Below, in pieces: positions 1-5,645 of a stretch of DNA of 27,930 nt. The notes beneath the pieces were generated by a model that searched no databases, was not told the DNA's origin, and was given only the letters and a program-made list of their open reading frames with translations. Both the position numbers and the translations under genes were made by a program. Source of the DNA: Anaerolineales bacterium UBA3082 (GTDB taxonomy: Bacteria > Chloroflexota > Anaerolineae > UBA7937). The stretch is taken from the NCBI GenBank assembly GCA_002366595.1, contig DFBK01000088.1, positions 1 to 27,930 of the forward strand. The letters are read 5' to 3'. Each line of letters starts with the position of its first letter. Position 1 is the first letter of the stretch.

Positions 1-2
1 CT

Positions 3-1112
3 CGATGGCAAAAACTATTCTCTGAATATGCCGGCGCACACCCAGATCTGGCAGACCTTTGGAGGCAGGTAATAGCCGGCCAATTGCCAGGAGGCTGGAC
101 TGAGCATCTACCAACTTTTAAGGCCGGCGATCAGATAGCCACCCGCGCAGCCTCCGGGAAGGTGCTCAACGCCATAGCCGCTCATATACCGACATTGATA
201 GGAGGCTCGGCGGACCTGGCTCCATCAAATAAGACCTACCTAACCGGCTATGGCTCCATCAGCAAGAGCGATTTCGGAGGTCGCAACCTCCATTTCGGCG
301 TAAGAGAGCATGCTATGGGCGGCATACTCAACGGTCTGGCTCTACATGGAGGCATCATCCCTTACGGAGGCACCTTTCTTGTCTTCTCTGACTATATGCG
401 GCCGAGCATCCGCCTAGCGGCCATGATGCACCTGCCAGTCATCTATGTTTTCACGCATGACAGCATCTTTGTGGGCGAGGATGGTCCCACCCACCAGCCG
501 GTGGAACAGTTGGCCGCCCTACGAGCCATACCAGGCCTAGTGGTCATCAGGCCAGCGGACGCTAACGAGACAGCCATGGCTTGGAGGGTGGCCTTGGAGA
601 GGGGGGGGGCAGTGGCCCTGTTGCTCACTAGGCAAAAATTGCCGGTGCTAGATCGCTCAAACCTAGCGGACGCAGAGGGAGTGGCTCGGGGGGCCTATAC
701 CTTCAGTGGTAGCGAACTCGAAGCGCCAGCCCTGATCATATTGGCAAGCGGATCAGAAGTACCGCTAGCTCTTGGTGCCGCTGACGAATTAGGAAAGAGG
801 GGGATAGAAGCGAGGGTCGTGAGCTTCCCCAGTTGGGAATTATTCGAAGAGCAGCCGAAATCCTACAAGGAAGAGGTGCTGCCTCCTTCGGTCCTGCTAC
901 GATTAGGGATCGAGGCCGCTGTGGGGCAAGGATGGGAGAGGTACCTCGGGCCCCAGGGGAGGATGATCAGCATTGAGCGGTTCGGAGCCTCAGCGCCGCA
1001 TAAGGTTTTGGCCCAGAAGTTTGGCTTCACGGTCTCCAATATCGTATCTGAAGCGGAAGCGATCTTGAGCACTTCCCAGGCTCGTTTGAGGTGGGGTGAG
1101 ACGAATGGGTAA
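3..1112 (+). CDS. tkt: Transketolase, C-terminal about 370 residues (5' end outside window)
   Basis: The frame is already open at base 3, and the residues before the first possible TTG start (84) look like transketolase too, with a W..LF..Y...P.LA..W pattern, so the gene begins outside the window. It holds the pyrimidine-binding and C-terminal domains: GSADLAPSNKT, GVREHAMG with the glutamate that activates thiamine diphosphate, HDSIFVGEDGPTHQPVEQ, IRPADANET, and the C-terminal FGASAP and FGFT blocks. Transketolase moves two-carbon ketol units between sugar phosphates in the cytosolic non-oxidative pentose phosphate pathway. The stop codon overlaps the start of the next gene by eight bases (ATGGGTAA), which implies translational coupling. 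No truncation or frameshift is visible in the part present. Confidence 0.96.
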   Translation, partial: RWQKLFSEYAGAHPDLADLWRQVIAGQLPGGWTEHLPTFKAGDQIATRAASGKVLNAIAAHIPTLIGGSADLAPSNKTYLTGYGSISKSDFGGRNLHFGVREHAMGGILNGLALHGGIIPYGGTFLVFSDYMRPSIRLAAMMHLPVIYVFTHDSIFVGEDGPTHQPVEQLAALRAIPGLVVIRPADANETAMAWRVALERGGAVALLLTRQKLPVLDRSNLADAEGVARGAYTFSGSELEAPALIILASGSEVPLALGAADELGKRGIEARVVSFPSWELFEEQPKSYKEEVLPPSVLLRLGIEAAVGQGWERYLGPQGRMISIERFGASAPHKVLAQKFGFTVSNIVSEAEAILSTSQARLRWGETNG

Positions 1113-1437
1113 ATCTATCGTTGTCTACTCTCGAGCCGCCTTTTGACCCGACGTGGAGCGGGCCCGGAGGGTCCTCAGAAATTTACGCGTCCCTTATCGA
1201 GAGATCGATATAGAAGCCGATGAAGAGGCTGCGGCCAAGGTGAAGGGGTGGACCGGCTTTTACAGCGTCCCCACTATCGTGGTGGCTGAAGGTGAGAGCC
1301 TTGACCCCGCCTTGCCCATCTCGCCCCTTCCAGAAGGAGCCAGCCCTCGCGAGGTGGACCGGGGAGGGATGATCACCGAGCCCCGAGCCGACCAGTTGGT
1401 GAGTTTCCTCCGCCGCCATGGGTTTCCTGTAGGATAA
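1105..1437 (+). CDS. Glutaredoxin-like protein, probable selenoprotein (UGA = Sec at codon 14)
   Basis: ATG at 1105 opens a frame reading MGKSIVVYSRAAF, then TGA (1144-1146), then PDVERARRVLRNLRVPY and on to a TAA at 1435. The N-terminal strand (IVVYS), the helix after the active site, the YREIDIE strand and the SVPTIVV cis-proline loop are a glutaredoxin/thioredoxin fold. The UGA sits where the first Cys of the CPxC active site belongs, giving U-P-D-V, and the 110-residue product has no cysteine at all, so without Sec it would have no redox residue. A SECIS-like hairpin follows (1160-1174). Starting at GTG 1153 would drop the first strand and active site and has no ribosome site. The ATG lies after GGTGGGGTGAG within the transketolase end; tsaD starts 22 bases downstream. 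Alternatives are a nonsense-mutated pseudogene or a sequence error, but no other lesion is present. Partner and substrate are unknown. Confidence 0.75.
1160..1174 (+). promoter_or_regulatory. Candidate bacterial SECIS hairpin
   Basis: GGGCCC (1160-1165) pairs with GGGUCC (1169-1174), including one G-U, to give a 6-bp stem with a three-base GGA loop. Nineteen bases separate the UGA (1144-1146) from the loop, and the loop begins with G. Both fit the known rules for bacterial SECIS elements: apical loop roughly 16-37 nt after the UGA and a G among its first two bases. GC-rich codons can make short stems by chance, so this supports the Sec reading without proving it. Confidence 0.6.
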
Positions 1438-1459
1438 GCAACAAGTTAAGGGGGAAGAT

Positions 1460-2455
1460 GTGACCACCATCTTGGGCCTCGAGACCTCTTGTGACGAGAC
1501 GGCCGCGGCGGTGGTGGCCGGGGGGAGGCGCATCCTCTCCAACGTAGTGGCCTCTCAGGTCGAGATCCACGCTCGTTACGGTGGCGTCTTTCCCGAACTC
1601 GCCTCCCGCCAGCATATTCGAGACATCCTCCCCGTCATCGAGGAAGCGCTTAGCCAAGCGATGATGGAACTGGGCCAACTAGATGGCATAGCCGTCACCA
1701 TCGGGCCCGGCCTGGCTGGCTCTTTAGTGGTGGGGGTGAACGCGGCTAAGGGCCTGGCCCTGGCTTTGAACCTCCCCCTCATAGGCATAAACCACCTAGA
1801 AGCCCACATCTATACCCTCTGGACGCAAACACCAGAGATAGAATTCCCCCTCCTTTGCCTCATCGCCTCCGGTGGCCACACCAACCTGGTGCTCATGACC
1901 GACCACGGCCAGTACGAGCCGCTAGGCCAGACCCTGGACGATGCGGCGGGAGAGGCGTTTGACAAGGTGGCTAGGCTGCTGGGGTTAGGGTACCCCGGTG
2001 GCCCAGCCATCCAGGAGAAGGCCGAGGAGGGCGATCCAAAAGCCTTTGACCTCCCCCGTGCCTGGCTGTCAGGCACATATAACTTTAGTTTCAGTGGCCT
2101 CAAGACAGCGGTGTTATATCTGGTGCGGAGGCTGGAGGAAGAAAGCAACGAATTGCCCCTGGCCGATCTGGCGGCCAGTTTCCAGGCCGCGGTGGTAGAT
2201 GTCTTGGTGAAGAAGACGAGGCTTGCGGCCCACGAGCATGGGGTGAAGCAGGTGCTTTTGGTGGGAGGGGTGGCGGCCAACACCCTTCTGCGCCAGAAGA
2301 TGAGCCGAAGGGTAGAAATCCCAGTCCTCTACCCTCCGCCGGAACTTTGCACCGACAACGCCGTGGGAGTGGCCGCAGCCGGCTGGTTCAGGCTAGAGGC
2401 GGGGGAGAGGTCCGGCTTGGATTTGGACGCGGTGCCTAGCCTGAGGCTGACATAA
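1460..2455 (+). CDS. tsaD: tRNA N6-adenosine threonylcarbamoyltransferase TsaD
   Basis: TsaD transfers the threonylcarbamoyl group from threonylcarbamoyl-AMP to A37 of ANN-decoding tRNAs, working with TsaB and TsaE in bacteria. The 331-residue product is of normal length. It begins ILGLETSCDETAAA (ASKHA phosphate-1 motif), has the metal-binding NHLEAH block (His112, His116), the IASGGHTNL block near 134-142, DDAAGEAFDKVARLLGLGYPGGP, the FSFSGLKTAV block, LLVGGVAAN and the C-terminal CTDNAVGVAAAG. The GTG start follows AAGGGGGAAGAT. It lies 22 bases after the glutaredoxin-like gene and is probably cotranscribed with it and transketolase. The last 19 codons are repeated in degraded form just after the stop. 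Confidence 0.97.
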   Translation: MTTILGLETSCDETAAAVVAGGRRILSNVVASQVEIHARYGGVFPELASRQHIRDILPVIEEALSQAMMELGQLDGIAVTIGPGLAGSLVVGVNAAKGLALALNLPLIGINHLEAHIYTLWTQTPEIEFPLLCLIASGGHTNLVLMTDHGQYEPLGQTLDDAAGEAFDKVARLLGLGYPGGPAIQEKAEEGDPKAFDLPRAWLSGTYNFSFSGLKTAVLYLVRRLEEESNELPLADLAASFQAAVVDVLVKKTRLAAHEHGVKQVLLVGGVAANTLLRQKMSRRVEIPVLYPPPELCTDNAVGVAAAGWFRLEAGERSGLDLDAVPSLRLT

Positions 2456-2464
2456 GGGCTCCAC

Positions 2465-2554
2465 GCTAGTGCCATATTCCCTGCACAAACGGAGAAGAAA
2501 GGCGAGAGGTCTGGCTGGGACCTGGATGTGATACCGGGGCTCAAACTGGCGTAG
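2465..2554 (+). pseudogene. Decayed in-frame repeat of the tsaD C-terminal tail
   Basis: In the same frame as tsaD, past its TAA, the sequence reads ASAIFPAQTEKKGERSGWDL, then DVIPGLKLA and a TAG at 2552. The tsaD tail reads AGERSGLDLDAVPSLRLT and stop. The two share GERSG, DLD, P and the L-x-L ending, with many differences at third codon positions, so the copy seems to have diverged while coding. It has no start codon and no ribosome site. It looks like a remnant of a tandem duplication, or of a longer tsaD cut short by the present stop codon. Confidence 0.5.
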
Positions 2555-2581
2555 AATGCTTGCGCCTGTTCCCTTGTGTAG

Positions 2582-2607
2582 GGGAGGCCCTTGTGGCCTC
2601 CCATTTT
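2582..2607 (+). terminator. Intrinsic terminator-like hairpin after tsaD
   Basis: GGGAGGCC (2582-2589) and GGCCTCCC (2595-2602) form a perfect 8-bp stem with a 5-base loop, followed by ATTTT. It lies 127 bases after the tsaD stop and would end the transketolase-glutaredoxin-tsaD transcript. Confidence 0.5.
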
Positions 2608-2616
2608 CAGTAGCGG

Positions 2617-2738
2617 CGGGCTTTAGCCCGACGGGAGAACGTCGCCCTGAAGGGCAACACTCCAACCCCATCCGTACATCCCGAATTTGTGGCGTCCGAG
2701 CCTGTCCTGAGCGTCAAGCGAAGGGTTCATCTCGGACG
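2617..2738. repeat. Cluster of small palindromes, interspersed-repeat-like
   Basis: Three inverted repeats lie in a row: CGGGC-TTTA-GCCCG (2617-2621/2626-2630), GCCCT-GA-AGGGC (2644-2655), and CGTCCGAG (2693-2700) with CTCGGACG (2731-2738). No gene is convincing here. Similar palindromes occur in the spacers at 12.3-12.4 and 14.3 kb. This looks like mobile or extragenic repeat debris, or a set of RNA hairpins. Confidence 0.4.
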
Positions 2739-2748
2739 GAAACACATC

Positions 2749-3144
2749 CTATTCTACGCTCAACTCCTCCTCCCTCACCTCCCCCTCCACGATCCTGAAC
2801 CCCCTTATCTCCGGCTCCTCCTGGGCCAAGGAGACGATGATGTAGAGAGCCTCAGGGAAATAGGCTTGCTTTATATCCCTGACCGAAGGGTAAGCGGGGA
2901 AGGCGGGGTGGGAATGGTATATCCCCCAAAGTTTCCACCCCTTCTCCTCCATCTCTACGAATATCTTATATTGCTCCTCTGGCTCCAGGCGATAGGTAGT
3001 GGTGCTATGCTCGGCGTTGGCCGTCCGGTATAACTTGACCGCCTTACCCTCCTTGCCCGCTATCACTCCGCAGGCCTCGTAAGGGGCCTCTTCCTTGGCC
3101 TGGGCGATCATCTCTTGGGCGAACCCCTGGGGCAGGGTTACCAT
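2749..3144 (-). CDS. JAMM/MPN+ (Prok-JAB) zinc metalloprotease-like protein
   Basis: The 131-residue protein carries a full JAMM zinc motif: Glu23 in EACG, then HSHP with His77 and His79, Ser87 and Asp90. Enzymes of this family cut isopeptide or C-terminal bonds of ubiquitin-like or sulfur-carrier proteins; the bacterial Mec type releases cysteine from the carrier CysO. No carrier or CysM gene is adjacent, so the substrate is not evident; the only E1-like gene in the window is about 6 kb away (8938-9954). The ATG overlaps the stop of the upstream DUF3052-like gene by seven bases (ATGGTAA) after GGAGGGGGCG, so the pair is translationally coupled. Confidence 0.85.
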   Translation of the reverse strand: MVTLPQGFAQEMIAQAKEEAPYEACGVIAGKEGKAVKLYRTANAEHSTTTYRLEPEEQYKIFVEMEEKGWKLWGIYHSHPAFPAYPSVRDIKQAYFPEALYIIVSLAQEEPEIRGFRIVEGEVREEELSVE

Positions 3145-3629
3145 CGCCCCCTCCGCAAATGGCGGGGGATCACCAACTTCAAAGCGTACCCCCTTCCCTC
3201 GGGATCTGTCCTTACAGGATCCCGTAGGGATAAGGACTCCGAGAGGCTTGCCACTTTGACATCCACCAGCCCGGCCCCTTTCGCCGCCTCGATGATATCG
3301 ATCTCCTTCACTCTGGGCAGCCCTTCTTGCCCCCGATAACCCTTCTTGGTGATGATAGCCCAGATAGCGCCATCTTCTCTTATCCGTCTACGGAGTATCT
3401 GCAAAGCGGCTTGCAACCCCTCGACCTGGCCTACCCAGAAGAGGATGGCATGCGCCTTGCCTATCGCTGTCGCCTTCTCCAGAACCGGGGGGCTATCTAG
3501 AGCGAAAACTACCCCCTCCTCGCCGATGGCCTCTCCTATCTCCTCCAGGAGCCGGTCGCCCCCGCCGATGGTGAAGATGGTGTGGCCGGGCTTCAGGCCT
3601 AGTTTCTCGGTCAGCGCTTTGGCAGTCAT
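3138..3629 (-). CDS. DUF3052-like protein
   Basis: A 163-residue soluble protein. The opening LGLKPGHTIFTIGG, the middle ILFWVGQVEGLQAALQIL, then DGAIWAIITKKG and the C-terminal GAGLVDVKVASLSESLSL follow the pattern of DUF3052 proteins (LGhKPGxxhxhh, GxhWhxxxK, LVDxKVxxhxxxxSxL). The fold resembles a class I methyltransferase but the sequence lacks an obvious catalytic motif; function is unknown. It is the upstream partner of the JAMM gene, overlapping it by seven bases. The ribosome site before ATG 3629 is weak: AAGGACC is about 14 bases away. Confidence 0.6.
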   Translation of the reverse strand: MTAKALTEKLGLKPGHTIFTIGGGDRLLEEIGEAIGEEGVVFALDSPPVLEKATAIGKAHAILFWVGQVEGLQAALQILRRRIREDGAIWAIITKKGYRGQEGLPRVKEIDIIEAAKGAGLVDVKVASLSESLSLRDPVRTDPEGRGYALKLVIPRHLRRGRW

Positions 3630-3735
3630 ATCAGGGCTAGGTCAGGTCCTTCTTTTCCAAGTGCTCTCGGATTATCCGCTCTAGGTCCTCCTCTCCATTC
3701 TGCCATCAGATGCTGAACGCTCCTTCACGACTGTA

Positions 3736-4854
3736 TTAGAACGTTGGTATAACATAGTAACTACCTGGGTTCTCTCCTCCCTCGCATTTTTCTCTCATTT
3801 CACCCCATCCTATGTTCTCGCATATCGATGTGTCCTTTTTCAGATATGCAGCATACCAATAGCACCAATCTCTATTTGACCTGCTTGTTCCTCTTTCTGC
3901 TCCTTCACAGATAGATATACTTGTAGTTACATCCATCTTGAAGGGGTTGACACATTTTCCATCAGAACATTCAAACCATCCGTCGCATTTGTTTCCTTCC
4001 CAACAGCGGTTGTTCACAAGGCCGTATTTATGGCACTTTCCATCGGAATCGTCATAGTAGTAACCCTCGTTGCACACATTCCCCTTGCAAGGCTCGTATG
4101 TGCCGCATGAGTAGCATTTTCCATCTGCTCCGCACTCATAATCTTCTTTGCACACATTTCCTTCACAGCAGGGGTCGTCATAACCTCCGCAGGGGTGACA
4201 CTTGTTATCTGAACCACAGACCAACCATTCATCGCAAGCATACTTACGTTCTGAAACTAGTGGAAAAAGCAGATCCGCCTCACAGCATGGTTGTTCATAG
4301 CCTCCACATCGCTCGCATTTTCCCTCTGATCCACACACATAACCCTCTCGGCACACATTTCCTTCACAACAGGGTTCGTCAGAACTTCCGCAGGAATAAC
4401 ACTTAATATCTTGACCGCAGACAAACCATTCACCACAAACATCCCCTTCACAGCAGGCCTGATCGTAGACTCCGCACCCATGGCATTTTGAGTCATAGCC
4501 ACACACAAAACCCTCGCTGCAGGTTTCGTTTTGACAGCATGGCTGCTCGTACTCTCCACAGGGCTCACACATCCCATCAGGCCCGCACATACTTCCTTCA
4601 CCGCATTTGTCTCCTTCGCAACAAGGGTCATAGGGATCTCCACACGGATAGCATCCTTCTTCGAGACATATATACCCCTCTTCACACTTGTCCTCTTCAC
4701 AACAGGGCAGGAGATACAGCGCTCCCTCCTCTTCGTAAGCGTATCCACATGCCCCCTCGGGGATTTGTGGGCGTGGCGATTGAGCGCATCCACCAATCAG
4801 TGAAGATACCATCGTACACACTATTAGCCCGAATAGAATCGCTCTTCTCTTCAT
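3736..4854 (-). CDS. Lipoprotein with tandem six-cysteine repeats
   Basis: The 372-residue product begins with a positively charged hydrophobic signal and a lipobox LIGGC (Cys23), so it should be an exported lipoprotein. Residues about 36-303 are roughly nine tandem units of about 28 residues, each with six cysteines in the order C-G-x5-CC-x4-C-x5-C-x5-C, for example CGEYEQPCCQNETC. Unit 6 has an 11-residue insertion and units 8-9 are degenerate. The spacing suggests disulfide-bonded EGF- or Dickkopf-like modules. The C-terminal part has a D-x-CYWYAA...C-x-x-I pattern, as in some other secreted cysteine-rich proteins. ATG follows AAGGAGTGTAACG. Role not known; binding or adhesion is a guess. 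A cell making this needs an extracytoplasmic disulfide pathway. Confidence 0.85.
   Translation of the reverse strand: MKRRAILFGLIVCTMVSSLIGGCAQSPRPQIPEGACGYAYEEEGALYLLPCCEEDKCEEGYICLEEGCYPCGDPYDPCCEGDKCGEGSMCGPDGMCEPCGEYEQPCCQNETCSEGFVCGYDSKCHGCGVYDQACCEGDVCGEWFVCGQDIKCYSCGSSDEPCCEGNVCREGYVCGSEGKCERCGGYEQPCCEADLLFPLVSERKYACDEWLVCGSDNKCHPCGGYDDPCCEGNVCKEDYECGADGKCYSCGTYEPCKGNVCNEGYYYDDSDGKCHKYGLVNNRCWEGNKCDGWFECSDGKCVNPFKMDVTTSISICEGAERGTSRSNRDWCYWYAAYLKKDTSICENIGWGEMREKCEGGENPGSYYVIPTF
3946..4749 (-). repeat. 84-nt coding tandem repeat array (Cys-rich units)
   Basis: About nine copies of a roughly 84-nt unit encode the 28-residue cysteine-rich modules of the lipoprotein. Because the unit is a multiple of three, other frames also stay open across the array and give long false ORFs. 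Units 2-5 and 7 are the most regular. Confidence 0.8.
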
Positions 4855-5025
4855 CGTTACACTCCTTTAATCAGATGAACAACCTTCTCCTACAGCCTCT
4901 CTACCACCATCAGCGCCGCGCCAAGTACGTCTCCGCCTCTCATCCTCATTCCAATCGGCTTCAATAGCTCACTCAGGACAATGGGAAAAAGGCTTCTTAG
5001 GTCGGCACCAGTGATTAGAGGACGA

Positions 5026-5517
5026 CTATTTCCGAGATGTGGGTATCACCAACACCTGTCCCACGTTGATCAGGCTGGGGTCCTCGATATCGTTAGCCTC
5101 CGCGATCTCCTCCACCGTTACCCCGAATTCAGCAGCGATTTTGGCTAGGGTGTCTCCGGCCTGAACAGTATGGGTGATGACCGCCGTCGGCGGAGGTGTC
5201 CGCTTAGGCGTTGATGTCGCTTGTGGGGTGGACCCGATCGTAGGTGTTGGGGTCGGCGTGATGGTCGGCGAGGCTATGACGATCTGAAAGGCCAGACAGA
5301 GCACTGTTGTCACCAAGAAGAAAATCAGCGTACCCCACCGAATCCGCCGCCGTGCTTTTTGGTCCACCAAGTAGTCATGCCGAACCCAACTCCCCTGCTG
5401 AGTGAAACCCAACCGCTTAGCGAATATATCTACAAAGACCATATAGGCCACCCCGGAGAGCAAGCCTGAAAGTACTACAGCCACCACTATACTCATCAGA
5501 GGTCCGTTCTCAGACAT
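5026..5517 (-). CDS. Small membrane protein with C-terminal LysM domain
   Basis: Starting at ATG 5517 (MSENGPLM), after GGGAGGAAGCAAT, gives 163 residues; the ATG 15 bases earlier lies on the ribosome site itself. There are two hydrophobic segments (about 7-31 and 60-83), a Thr/Pro-rich linker (TPTPTPTIGSTP and on), and a LysM domain in the last 45 residues (THTVQAGDTLAKIAAEFGVT, then EANDIEDPSLINVGQVLVIP). LysM binds peptidoglycan or other N-acetylglucosamine glycans, so the C-terminus should lie outside the membrane. The domain is nearly identical to the one ending the upstream gene (5646-8582), and the two are probably one unit. Confidence 0.85.
   Translation of the reverse strand: MSENGPLMSIVVAVVLSGLLSGVAYMVFVDIFAKRLGFTQQGSWVRHDYLVDQKARRRIRWGTLIFFLVTTVLCLAFQIVIASPTITPTPTPTIGSTPQATSTPKRTPPPTAVITHTVQAGDTLAKIAAEFGVTVEEIAEANDIEDPSLINVGQVLVIPTSRK
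5042..5180 (-). repeat. LysM-coding repeat, copy A
   Basis: Matches 5656-5794 along its length. 5054-5100 is identical, over 47 bases, to 5668-5714. It encodes the LysM domain end of the smaller protein. Such identity in two neighbouring genes points to recent duplication or gene conversion. Confidence 0.85.
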
Positions 5518-5645
5518 ATTGCTTCCTCCCACTCTGCCACAGAAGAAAAGCGCCCCGAAGTCACAGGCTATCTTTTAGTCTCCCACAAAGTAAGTCTCCA
5601 GCCTTACCCCACATCCTCACATTCCTTGTAAAGTCCTTACCAAAT

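Noticed and set aside
1810..2283. 157-codon minus-strand frame inside tsaD
   Set aside because: Antisense shadow of a highly conserved gene; no ribosome site or family similarity.
3637..3705. Short minus-strand frame coding EEDLERIIREHLEKKDLT
   Set aside because: It looks protein-like but has no start codon and an in-frame TGA just upstream; at most a remnant gene end.
4257..4796. Long alternative minus-strand frame across the cysteine-rich repeats, and plus-strand frames there
   Set aside because: The 84-nt repeat period is a multiple of three and keeps other frames open; only the frame with signal peptide and regular Cys pattern is real.
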